This document shows positions 1-6,427 of a DNA stretch of 13,098 nt, in pieces (within the stretch, counting starts at the first letter, position 1; each line of letters begins with the position of its first letter). The position numbers and the translations under genes were made by a program. The notes beneath the pieces were generated by a model, which saw only the letters and a program-made list of their open reading frames with translations, was not told the DNA's origin and made no database searches. The stretch is from an uncultured Clostridia bacterium (lineage in GTDB: Bacteria > Bacillota > Clostridia > Lachnospirales > Lachnospiraceae): positions 1-13,098 of the forward strand of contig CAMJIC010000055.1 in the NCBI GenBank assembly GCA_946405675.1, given 5' to 3'.

Positions 1-76
1 ATACTGTCATACCCATGGCAAGTACCATCACCATAGCAATGACTAAAGCCATCATCTTGCCTATTGTTTTCTTCAT
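1..76 (-). CDS. Secreted protein, probably a pilin subunit (N-terminal fragment)
   Basis: Only the first 25 codons are inside the window; the gene runs off the left edge. They encode a textbook Sec signal peptide start: a positively charged MKKTIGKMM followed by a hydrophobic stretch of Ala, Val, Met and Leu. The ATG at 76-74 has a good Shine-Dalgarno (AAGGAGAG) a few bases upstream, which fixes the start. It is the last gene of a run of pilin, sortase and signal peptidase genes on the same strand, about 170 bp after an adhesin-like gene. A major pilin or other sortase substrate is therefore the natural guess. That identity is inference from position; the mature protein is not visible. Confidence 0.75.
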   Translation of the reverse strand, partial: MKKTIGKMMALVIAMVMVLAMGMTV

Positions 77-249
77 ATGTCTCTCCTTTTCCATAGTTTT
101 GTGAATTACCTGAATGATGCATCTATATCAAAGCCTTCCCCTGTAGATGGCTTGTGATAACTATGTTTCATACACTCAACTCGATCAATCGGGTGATTCC
201 TCTTCATATTCACAGATCGATCTGTAGTGGGTGAATCACCCAATTGACA
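77..249 (-). promoter_or_regulatory. Leader between adhesin-like gene and next secreted-protein gene
   Basis: This 173-bp gap is more AT-rich than the flanking pilus genes. Its upstream part holds a large inverted repeat, annotated separately. On the minus strand a weak promoter-like pair, TTGATC then CATAGT at 17-bp spacing, lies just after the inverted repeat. The downstream gene could therefore have its own transcript. The promoter call is weak (about four of six matches in each box). Confidence 0.3.
185..247 (-). repeat. Large inverted repeat with a nested perfect palindrome
   Basis: Arms 185-199 and 233-247 pair over 15 bp. The one imperfect pair (C190/A242 on the plus strand) becomes a G-U wobble in a minus-strand transcript. 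Inside the loop, 212-225 (ACAGATCGATCTGT) is a perfect 14-bp palindrome. The right half, 229-241, can also fold on itself as a short GGGTG/CACCC hairpin, so alternative structures are possible. It begins two bases after the stop of the adhesin-like gene. No U-run follows the arms, so it is not a standard intrinsic terminator. It could be a processing site, an attenuator, or a recombination or insertion footprint. Confidence 0.7.
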
Positions 250-2628
250 TTACTCCACCAGATTCGAAGCCCGTGTCCGGAATTCTATGGTACAGGTGAC
301 CTCTGCTCCGGCTTTGTTCAGCTTTGCGACCTCGTCCGTGAAGGTGATGTGGATCAGGCCTGTGCTGTCGATAGAGTAGTCCGCGAGGACTTTCTCTTCG
401 GAATCCACAATCTCGCCGTAGGATTCCTCAACACTTCTGATCTCGCCAGGGATCTGGTAGACGATGGTCTTCATCTCCGGACTCAAGGTCTTTGGTTCCA
501 CCGTGCAGGTTACGTGGAACTTCAGCATCTGGTCTGCATCGACCTCGATCACGGAGCCGTTCTCTGTCTGGGCTGCGCTCCAGCCGTCATCGGTTGAGAC
601 CTCCAGTGCAACGGAATTGATCCAGTCTTCCTTGAGCGGCTCTCCTTCGGTCTCTACATGAACCTCATCCCTGGATTTCTCTCGCACTTCTCCGGACGCA
701 CCTTCATCTATAGCTCCTGCTTCAGAGAGCTCAGCTTCAGTCTCCTCGTCTGGCAATTCCGCCTCTGTCTCCTTGGCAGACATTTCTGCTTCTGATTCCT
801 CGTTTGTCAATTCTGCTTCGGTTTCCTCAACGGACTGCTCCGCCTCTGTCTCTTCCACCTCCGCAGCCATTGCTTCTGTTTCGTCTTCGCCAGTCGCCGC
901 TGCTTCAGTTTCTCCTGCTCCTTCCGTGGCTTCTTCCGTCTCGTCTGCCTCTTCCGTGGAGCCTTCCGATTCCTCAGCCGCTGAAGCGGTCATCTCTGTC
1001 TCCTCGGACTCATCTTCCTTGGCAACCGTCTCTGTCAATGCCTGATCTGTCTCAGAAACTCCGATGATACCTTCTGCTACCTCGGTCTCTTCGTCTGCTT
1101 CATCCGTCTTCTCTAAAGCAGCTTCCGGCATTGCTGTTTCCTCTGCAGTTGCTTCCGGTGATGCAGCTTCTGCTGATCCTTCGGTTACTTCCTGCGCTGT
1201 CCCCTGGATCTGCGCCAGGATGTCTTCTGCTGCCAGCATGTCTGGCTCTTCTTCCTGTGCCGCATCCTCATTCTGTGATGCAGCCTCTTTCTGTGAATCA
1301 GCCTGTGAGGACTGATCTGCTGCTGCATCCTGCGAAGGAGCGGGAACTGCCTGTTCTGCGGGGGACGTCACTGCCGCGTCATTCGCTCCCTGATTCGCCG
1401 GGGCTTCCGGCTGAACCTGAGCCAGGATTTCCGCTGCAGACAGCATCTCAGGTTCATCGCCTGATTCCGAACCATTTGCACTGGATTGTGCGGGTTCAGA
1501 AGCCTGTGCTTCTTCTGCTGACGCCTGCTCGGGCGTCTCTGGCTGTCCAACTGCAGCGGAAGCCTCCGCCTCAGCGGCCGCAAGAGCTGCGGCATCTGCA
1601 GGTGCTGCCTCCGGTGCCTGTGCTGCCTCCGGCTGCACAGATGCCTCAGGTGCTACTGCATCTGACAGAATCGCGCCTTCCGCTGCCTGTGCTTCCGGCT
1701 GAACTGCGTCTTCTGCTGCCTGTGCCGCCGCTGCATCCGGCTGAATTGCGCCTTCCGCTGCCTGTGCTGCCACTGCATCCGGCTGAATCGCATCCTCCGG
1801 TGTTACTGCTGCATCCGGCACCACTTCCGGCATCGCATCCGGCTGGACTACACCATCCGCCGCTGTATCCGTCACCGCTTCCGGCTGAGCCCCGGCATCC
1901 ACTGCCGGTACTGCCGCCATTTCCGACAAAGCCGCATCATCCGCAGCCGGTGCTGCTGCCGCTTCCGGCTGAGCAGCTTCCTCTGCCGCCGGCACCGCAT
2001 CTGCCGGTACTGCATCCTGCTGCGCTACCGCATCAACTGCTGCACCTGCATCCGCCTGCTCAGCCGCACCAGTCACTGTACCTGCATCCGTCTGCACAGC
2101 CGCGTCGGCCGCAGCTGCGTTGTCTGCCTCGGTCTCGCTCACCTCATAAACCGCAGCTGAACCGCCCGACAGATCCTGTGCCACGTAGGTGGGATCGCCG
2201 GCCCATTCATTTTCCGCTGTCCACTCCTCGGCATGCGGCGCATCGGCCGGCTCCCCTGAAGCGGTCAGGGCTGCCTGTGTGTCAGACGCATCGCTTGCTG
2301 CCGGGATCGCGTCCGCCGGAGCCTTGTCGTCCTCATTCCACTCCTCAATCAGAGGAATCGCGTTATAATTCTCCTGGGGCGCTGCCTGCTGCTCCTCCAG
2401 AATGGGCTCGTCATCCACGACAATGAAATCTTCGTCCGGATCCATCTCATCGATGCCATCCTTCGTCATGGTCTGGGCCGGATTCATCAGGACATAGGTC
2501 GCGCTGCCAGCTGCCACGATACCCGCTGTACACAGCGCAGCCATCAGCACACGGTACTTCTTATGCCTCTTCTGTATCGATGCTACATCACCTGTGTAAT
2601 CATCGACATATTGATTCTTCTTTCCCAC
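250..2628 (-). CDS. Large Ala/Glu-rich membrane-anchored adhesin-like protein, apparently truncated
   Basis: This 792-residue protein starts at a GTG with an ideal Shine-Dalgarno (GGAGG, 7 bp away). Residues 1-25 are charged and cytoplasmic, and 26-49 form a membrane segment ending YVLMNPAQTM. That ending resembles the YALILPAITM-like motif I associate with large clostridial adhesins. Residues about 100-650 are low-complexity Ala/Pro/Gln/Glu repeats, probably a wall-spanning stalk. The stretch EPEMLSAAEILAQVQ (392-406) recurs as EPDMLAAEDILAQIQ (461-475). Residues about 668-792 look like one beta-rich adhesin domain of the kind that normally opens a longer ectodomain. The protein then stops, with no Cna_B domain and no LPXTG signal. 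It follows the repeat-tailed signal peptidase by 95 bp. Truncation is inferred; a membrane-tethered protein of this length is the alternative. Confidence 0.8.
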   Translation of the reverse strand: MGKKNQYVDDYTGDVASIQKRHKKYRVLMAALCTAGIVAAGSATYVLMNPAQTMTKDGIDEMDPDEDFIVVDDEPILEEQQAAPQENYNAIPLIEEWNEDDKAPADAIPAASDASDTQAALTASGEPADAPHAEEWTAENEWAGDPTYVAQDLSGGSAAVYEVSETEADNAAAADAAVQTDAGTVTGAAEQADAGAAVDAVAQQDAVPADAVPAAEEAAQPEAAAAPAADDAALSEMAAVPAVDAGAQPEAVTDTAADGVVQPDAMPEVVPDAAVTPEDAIQPDAVAAQAAEGAIQPDAAAAQAAEDAVQPEAQAAEGAILSDAVAPEASVQPEAAQAPEAAPADAAALAAAEAEASAAVGQPETPEQASAEEAQASEPAQSSANGSESGDEPEMLSAAEILAQVQPEAPANQGANDAAVTSPAEQAVPAPSQDAAADQSSQADSQKEAASQNEDAAQEEEPDMLAAEDILAQIQGTAQEVTEGSAEAASPEATAEETAMPEAALEKTDEADEETEVAEGIIGVSETDQALTETVAKEDESEETEMTASAAEESEGSTEEADETEEATEGAGETEAAATGEDETEAMAAEVEETEAEQSVEETEAELTNEESEAEMSAKETEAELPDEETEAELSEAGAIDEGASGEVREKSRDEVHVETEGEPLKEDWINSVALEVSTDDGWSAAQTENGSVIEVDADQMLKFHVTCTVEPKTLSPEMKTIVYQIPGEIRSVEESYGEIVDSEEKVLADYSIDSTGLIHITFTDEVAKLNKAGAEVTCTIEFRTRASNLVE
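679..2331 (-). repeat. Low-complexity repetitive stalk-coding tract
   Basis: This codes for residues about 100-650 of the adhesin-like protein. The first half has degenerate units of about 12-14 residues around QAAEGAIQPDA. The last part (about residues 580-635) has 9-11-residue units around ETEAELxxEE. The composition keeps antisense frames open for hundreds of codons, which explains the long plus-strand open frames here. Confidence 0.8.
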
Positions 2629-2723
2629 TTATAGCCCTCCGATAGTATTCAACCTGCCCCGGGATCTGCCGCAAAACAACCGGGCACATCTCGACTGCGG
2701 ACAAATATTTTCCTAAGCCCGCC

Positions 2724-3569
2724 TCAGTTCGTTTGTGCCTCTCCCGCAGCTTCTTGTGATGTTCCCACGGTTTCTTGCGGTGTTCCTGTTGCTCCTTGTG
2801 ATGCTCGCGTTGTTCCTTGAGATGCCGCCGCGGCTCCTTGCGCTGTCCCCGCTGTTTCCTGTGACACTCCTGCGGTACTCTGCGCTGTTCCGCCTGCTCT
2901 TTGTGGCGTCCCCGCAGCTTCTTGTGACGCACCCGTAACTTCCGTCATCAGGCCTGGGATCGGAGACGGAACGCCGCCCCTGCGGATGATGCCGATCTCA
3001 TTTAACGGCCAGATCCTCGCAAAGATCCTGCCCACGATCTGCTCATCACTCACACATCCCACCGCCGTATTTCTTGAATCGATGGACACGCTTCTCTTGT
3101 CCCCCATCACGAACCACCGGTTCTCCGGCACCTGATAGGGAAGCTCAATGTTGCATTCTCCATATGCAAGCTCATCGATGTAGGGTTCATCAATGGGCTC
3201 TTCATTGACATACACCTGGCCGTTCTGATCGATATCCACCCACTCACCGGGGCCTGCGATCACGCGCTTCACCAGGATCTTGTTATTGTAGTAAAATGCA
3301 ATGACATCGCCCTTTGTAAAGTTGGAGGACCGCAGGGTCAGTACGATGTTCCCATCGTGCACCGTTGGCGTCATGGAATACCCGTAGATCCTCAGCACCG
3401 GCATCAGCAGATAGGAAATGATGACCGCAACCGCCGCGACCGTGATGATGGTCGTGATCGTGCTTCTCAATGCCCTCCGGTAGCGGATCCGGTACCTCTC
3501 ATGGGTTCTTTCCCGCATCAGCTCCTCGACGCTGGGAAGCTTTGTCCACCTTCTTTTTCTCCCGCTCAT
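2724..3569 (-). CDS. Signal peptidase I with a repetitive C-terminal tail
   Basis: This 281-residue S26 signal peptidase should remove signal peptides from secreted substrates, probably the pilins and adhesin encoded alongside. Residues 1-35 are basic and cytoplasmic, and 38-56 form the membrane anchor. GYSMTPT carries the candidate nucleophile Ser65, and VKRVIAGPG carries the candidate general base Lys101. The conserved MGDKRSVSIDSR box is at 155-166. The Ser-Lys dyad is present, so it is predicted to be active. The enzyme core ends near residue 208. About 70 more residues form heptapeptide repeats rich in Gly, Thr, Gln and Ala, a tail not usual for this family and predicted to lie outside the cell. 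Its ATG overlaps the upstream coiled-coil gene's stop by 4 bp (ATGA), implying translational coupling. Confidence 0.9.
   Translation of the reverse strand: MSGRKRRWTKLPSVEELMRERTHERYRIRYRRALRSTITTIITVAAVAVIISYLLMPVLRIYGYSMTPTVHDGNIVLTLRSSNFTKGDVIAFYYNNKILVKRVIAGPGEWVDIDQNGQVYVNEEPIDEPYIDELAYGECNIELPYQVPENRWFVMGDKRSVSIDSRNTAVGCVSDEQIVGRIFARIWPLNEIGIIRRGGVPSPIPGLMTEVTGASQEAAGTPQRAGGTAQSTAGVSQETAGTAQGAAAASQGTTRASQGATGTPQETVGTSQEAAGEAQTN
2727..2933 (-). repeat. 21-bp tandem repeats encoding a heptapeptide tail
   Basis: About nine degenerate 21-bp units encode residues 213-281 of the signal peptidase. The peptide pattern is G-[TAV]-[SPA]-Q-x-x-A, for example GASQEAA, GTPQRAG, GVSQETA and GTAQGAA. 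Because 21 is a multiple of three, gain or loss of units keeps the frame and only changes tail length. The same periodicity keeps a second minus-strand frame open. Confidence 0.85.
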
Positions 3570-3886
3570 GACAGCTCCTTCATGGCATCATCCAGGGCTT
3601 TCTCCGCCGGGACATCCGATCCGCTTCTTTGCCGGAGGTTCTCCAGGTAGATCTTCGCCGCGTCCTCCGCTGCCATAAAGACATTCGCGATCCGCAGGGA
3701 GGCCTCCGCGATGGAACCCGTTTTCTCCAGGTCAATCCGCCGGTCCTCCAACCTCCGGGTAAGCTCCTCGCACTGTTCCTTCAGCTTCCTGATCTCCTCT
3801 TCCTGCGCCTCCACGAGCCTTCCCTGCTCAATCAACATATCCAGCAGCTCCACCCGCTTCAGGCGTCTTAAGTCTTTCTCTTTCAT
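3566..3886 (-). CDS. Small cytoplasmic coiled-coil protein of a sortase locus
   Basis: This 106-residue protein has no signal peptide and no membrane segment. Residues 1-20 are basic and Leu-rich. Residues about 20-55 give strong heptad-like coiled coil (EAQEEEIRKLKEQ). They are followed by a conserved-looking helix with GSIAEASLRIANVF at 57-70 and AAEDAAKIYLENL at 72-84. From memory, proteins of this look occur next to sortase and signal peptidase genes in other Firmicutes and are usually called hypothetical. It overlaps both neighbours by ATGA (4 bp), so the three proteins are probably made in similar amounts. A role as a cytoplasmic scaffold for the pilus machinery is my inference; no enzymatic motif is visible. 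Confidence 0.75.
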   Translation of the reverse strand: MKEKDLRRLKRVELLDMLIEQGRLVEAQEEEIRKLKEQCEELTRRLEDRRIDLEKTGSIAEASLRIANVFMAAEDAAKIYLENLRQRSGSDVPAEKALDDAMKELS

Positions 3887-4740
3887 GACTGTGACTCACT
3901 TTGCTTCTGCATCCCGGCGATCTTCTCGGAAAGATCCGCCTTTGCCGCCGTGTTCCATGTCCCCTCTGTTGAGCCTTTCATCACGCAGCGCACCGTCACT
4001 CGGGTCGCGCCGCCGATGGTGCAGGTAAACAGGGTCAGATCCCAGTCAGAGGGATCCTTCATCTCCTCCACATCGGTAGGCTGAAGGATCGTCACCTCAG
4101 ACACCTCATAATCAAACCGGTCTCCGTATACATCGGTAAATGTAACCTTGTCGCCTTCCTTCAGATTTTTGATCTGCCCGAAGTGCCTGTCATAGTTGTG
4201 GGCGCAGATGATCATGTCATGCGCATACGCAGTGCCCACAAAGCGATTCGGCGCGATCTTCAGGTTCGGATAGCTCCAGGTATCCATCACCGGCAGCGTC
4301 CGTTCGATCGCCGGGATATCCAGGAACCCGACATAGGTATTGCCGTCCACCTCCACCGTCGGCATGGTCATCTCCGGGTGGACTTCATACACGGGAGCAT
4401 GCCCGGAGGCTTCACCCCTGGCGGAATCAAGCGCCGCAGCGCGTCCGGAATTACCCATATTGTGGGCTTTATAATATTCCTCTGCCGGGGTCGTGCCGAT
4501 CTTCCCATCACCGTCCGCGTCGATCCCAAGCATCTCCTCCATCCCGTGAAGGTCAGCCAGGGCGGACTCTCCAGCATCATAATCATCCTTATAATTATAG
4601 ATGGTCAAAATGATTGCTGCCGCTGCGGCCACCGCTCCCAGGATCAGGAAGATGGTCCCGAACCGTCTCTTCCGGCTCCCCCGCCTCTCCAGGTCCTCCC
4701 CGGTCAGCTCGGCCTCTTCCATCACGAAATAATCATCCAT
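3883..4740 (-). CDS. Sortase, second (non-class C) type
   Basis: This 285-residue sortase is a cysteine transpeptidase that cleaves LPXTG-like sorting signals and joins proteins to pili or cell wall. Residues 1-26 are charged and cytoplasmic, and 27-48 form an N-terminal membrane anchor. The catalytic domain has His181 (ICAHNYDRHFG), Cys240 (LTLFTC) and Arg247 (ATRVTVRC). There is no C-terminal membrane helix, unlike the class C enzyme in this window. A Ca-loop-like stretch DADGDGKIG lies at 74-82 between anchor and catalytic domain, though the usual acidic residue at loop position 12 is missing. The subclass is uncertain; it could anchor pili or attach a minor subunit. The ATG at 4740 uses the last copy of a 14-bp repeat as its weak ribosome-binding region, and its stop overlaps the coiled-coil gene's start. 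Confidence 0.88.
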   Translation of the reverse strand: MDDYFVMEEAELTGEDLERRGSRKRRFGTIFLILGAVAAAAAIILTIYNYKDDYDAGESALADLHGMEEMLGIDADGDGKIGTTPAEEYYKAHNMGNSGRAAALDSARGEASGHAPVYEVHPEMTMPTVEVDGNTYVGFLDIPAIERTLPVMDTWSYPNLKIAPNRFVGTAYAHDMIICAHNYDRHFGQIKNLKEGDKVTFTDVYGDRFDYEVSEVTILQPTDVEEMKDPSDWDLTLFTCTIGGATRVTVRCVMKGSTEGTWNTAAKADLSEKIAGMQKQSESQS

Positions 4741-4741
4741 A

Positions 4742-4838
4742 GGCTTATCTCTATCGACTTATCTCTATTGGACAATCCCTATTAGCCTGTCTCTATTGGA
4801 TTACCCCTTTTGGCCTGTCTCTATTGGCCGTCTCTATC
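4742..4838 (-). repeat. Seven 14-bp tandem repeats between pilin and sortase genes
   Basis: On the minus strand the unit is AATAGAGACAGGCC with variants. Units lie at 4742-4755, 4756-4769, 4770-4783, 4784-4797, 4798-4811, 4812-4825 and a 13-bp one at 4826-4838. The first unit supplies the pilin's TAG stop. The last ends one base before the sortase ATG and supplies its only purine-rich ribosome-binding candidate (AGAGATAAG). Most units contain TAG; since 14 is not a multiple of three, these stops fall in all frames. Confidence 0.85.
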
Positions 4839-6069
4839 TGTCCTTCAGATCCTTCGACCCGCTGACGCGAAGAACCAGGCCAAGAAGCACCATGGCTGCG
4901 GCAACTGCGGAAAGCACCCAAACCGGCCACCACAGCTGCCCCGTCTGGGGAAGCCTGCCGGCGGACTGCACCGAGCCGGTGTCGCCCTGTCTGTAGCTTC
5001 CCTTCACGCCCTGATCCCGTTCCGGCTCCCTGGACGCGCCTTTGACTCCATTATCAGGCTCCGGCTCACGTGACTCGCCCTTCACGCCATTGTCACGGTT
5101 CCCGTTTTCAGGCTCCTTCTCACGGTTCTCGCCCTTGACGCCGGCCGGAGGGGTCGTATTGGTGATCGTCACTGCCATCCCGTTTTCTGTCGCCTCCGCG
5201 GTCTGGGACACGCTGTAGCCCTCCGGCACGTCCCTCTCCGCTACGGACCACTGTCCCACTGCCAGCCCGGTCCAGGAAAATGACCATCCATTCTGCGCGC
5301 TGAGCACCTGCGTGTCCACAACATTTCCTGATTCATCCAGAAGGTCAACCGTGATGGACGTTGGCCTGCGGCTGCTCAGCTCTGCCGTGTCGTCTCCGGA
5401 CCATGCCTTCTTCACGGAAACGCTGGTCACCTCACGCTCTGACTTCTGCTCCGACTCCTCTTCCTCAGGCAGGGCTGTCACCCTCGTCTTCGCGTCCGCT
5501 GCCACGTCATAGATCCAGGATGCCCCGTCATCCGACAGCTGTGGAATCGTCAGGAAGGAGGCCGTCACTTCAACCGTCTGGTAGGCATCACCCTCATAAG
5601 AGCCTGTCAGCAGGTAAAGCCCCTGGCTCAGGCCTGAGAAAACTGCCACACCGTTTCCATCGGTTACGGCCGAATAGCTTTCAAAGGAATTCGCGCCGCT
5701 CTGGACATCCCTGAGCACGTAGGGAGCGATGGACTGTGCGCCGCCCGCCCAGCTGCTGGAGCTGATTCCCTTCGGGTTCAGGTTCATCTCCACCACTTCG
5801 TTATACCTCAGGAAGGCATCGGTAAATGTAAACTCGATGTCCTTTCCCTCTTCGCAGCTCAGGTCCGCCGCTTTATACAAGGTGAACCGAAGTGCGCTGA
5901 TTGCAGCCCCGCTCTCCTTGTCGGCCGCGTGCAACGTCAGCGAAGCTGCCCGCGATCCATCAATCGCAGGATACGCCCACGCGGCATGGGCGCACAGCAG
6001 CACCAGCAGCATGCCAAGCACTGCGGCAGCCATTGTTCTATGCATCTTCCGGATCCCATCTCTCTTCAT
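4834..6069 (-). CDS. LPQTG-anchored pilin-like protein with a Cna_B domain
   Basis: This 411-residue surface protein is a likely substrate of the neighbouring sortases. Residues 1-32 are a signal peptide ending AWA. Residues about 40-198 form a pilin-like beta domain ending WIYDVAADAK, which lacks the usual YPK pilin motif. Residues about 211-306 are a Cna_B domain with candidate isopeptide residues Lys220 or 221, Glu278 and Asn304. Residues 310-361 are about four GVKGxSREPEPD repeats, probably a wall-spanning linker. LPQTG is at 373-377, followed by a membrane helix and a basic tail ending KDLKDR. I chose the ATG at 6069 because it directly precedes the signal peptide and has an AAGGGA-like site. 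An open frame extends to 6180 but adds an implausible Cys/Arg-rich stretch. Without a canonical pilin motif, a minor or basal pilin is as likely as a backbone. Confidence 0.88.
   Translation of the reverse strand: MKRDGIRKMHRTMAAAVLGMLLVLLCAHAAWAYPAIDGSRAASLTLHAADKESGAAISALRFTLYKAADLSCEEGKDIEFTFTDAFLRYNEVVEMNLNPKGISSSSWAGGAQSIAPYVLRDVQSGANSFESYSAVTDGNGVAVFSGLSQGLYLLTGSYEGDAYQTVEVTASFLTIPQLSDDGASWIYDVAADAKTRVTALPEEEESEQKSEREVTSVSVKKAWSGDDTAELSSRRPTSITVDLLDESGNVVDTQVLSAQNGWSFSWTGLAVGQWSVAERDVPEGYSVSQTAEATENGMAVTITNTTPPAGVKGENREKEPENGNRDNGVKGESREPEPDNGVKGASREPERDQGVKGSYRQGDTGSVQSAGRLPQTGQLWWPVWVLSAVAAAMVLLGLVLRVSGSKDLKDR
4987..5142 (-). repeat. About 13-residue repeats in the pilin linker
   Basis: Residues 310-361 of the pilin contain four GVKG starts: GVKGENREKEPEN (followed by a short GNRDN), GVKGESREPEPDN, GVKGASREPERDQ and GVKGSYRQGDTG. 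The unit of about 39 bp keeps frame. The tract sits between the Cna_B domain and the LPQTG signal, the usual place for a charged linker crossing the cell wall. Confidence 0.8.
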
Positions 6070-6427
6070 GGCAGGTTCCCTTCGTCTTGTCCACTTTAGA
6101 TCTTCGTCTTTTCCCTTACTTACCCAATATACGATCCTGCACGGTTTACAGCCATATGCTCCGCAGCCCGTGCCCTGCATCTCATGCAGACTTCCAGATA
6201 TCAGACACTCTACATCTTTCCTGTGATCATTTCATGAATGCCCTGTGTCTCAAACATCCTGATTCATAAATGTTCATAAATCATCCTAAGTCATGAATCG
6301 CCCACTCCGGCAGCAGTGTATCTGCGCTGATTTCACAGACAGCGAGGAATGTCCTGTCCCGCTGTACCGCGATTGCCACATCCAATATCCTGCAAACCCG
6401 AATATTTCATTACACTGCCGCGGATCA
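6070..6427 (-). promoter_or_regulatory. 358-bp intergenic leader upstream of the pilin gene
   Basis: No convincing gene lies here. A possible minus-strand promoter is TTGAGA (6253-6248), a 16-bp spacer and AATGAT (6231-6226), which would give the pilin a leader of about 150 nt. Upstream of it is an AT-rich stretch (6261-6298) with a repeated TTCATAAAT and a GATTCAT/ATGAATC inverted pair. Near the pilin start there are two adjacent hairpins, annotated separately. A separate pilin transcript within the cluster is plausible but unproven. Confidence 0.35.
6139..6189 (-). promoter_or_regulatory. Two adjacent hairpins in the pilin leader
   Basis: In the minus-strand transcript, CTGCAT-GAG-ATGCAG (6189-6175) forms a 6-bp stem with a 3-base loop. 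It is followed after one base by GCACGG (6173-6168) pairing with CCGTGC (6144-6139) around a 23-base loop. The pair starts about 120 bp before the pilin ATG. No U-run follows, so this is not a simple terminator. It matches no riboswitch consensus I know. Confidence 0.4.

Noticed and set aside
185..247. Intrinsic terminator or insertion-sequence end
   Set aside because: There is no U-run for a terminator, and no transposase gene or flanking target duplication for an insertion sequence.
1131..2426. 431-codon plus-strand open frame, Pro/Leu-rich
   Set aside because: It is antisense to the Ala/Glu-rich repeat tract, whose codon bias removes stops. It has no ribosome-binding site and no domain.
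2600..2932. 110-codon minus-strand frame with basic RHKK-type heptads
   Set aside because: It is the alternate frame of the 21-bp repeats in the signal peptidase, kept open because the period is a multiple of three. It overlaps the adhesin start and has no start signal.
4742..4838. CRISPR array
   Set aside because: The 14-bp units are contiguous, without spacers, and too short for CRISPR repeats.
6281..6406. 41-codon minus-strand frame in the pilin leader, with a possible GTG start behind AGGA
   Set aside because: It reads fairly protein-like (ends LLPEWAIHDLG) but I recognise nothing and there is no second line of evidence, so chance is the safer view.
6070..6427. Riboswitch (c-di-GMP type) upstream of the pilin
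   Set aside because: I looked for the GEMM conserved segments and tetraloop-receptor pattern and did not find them; only simple hairpins are visible.
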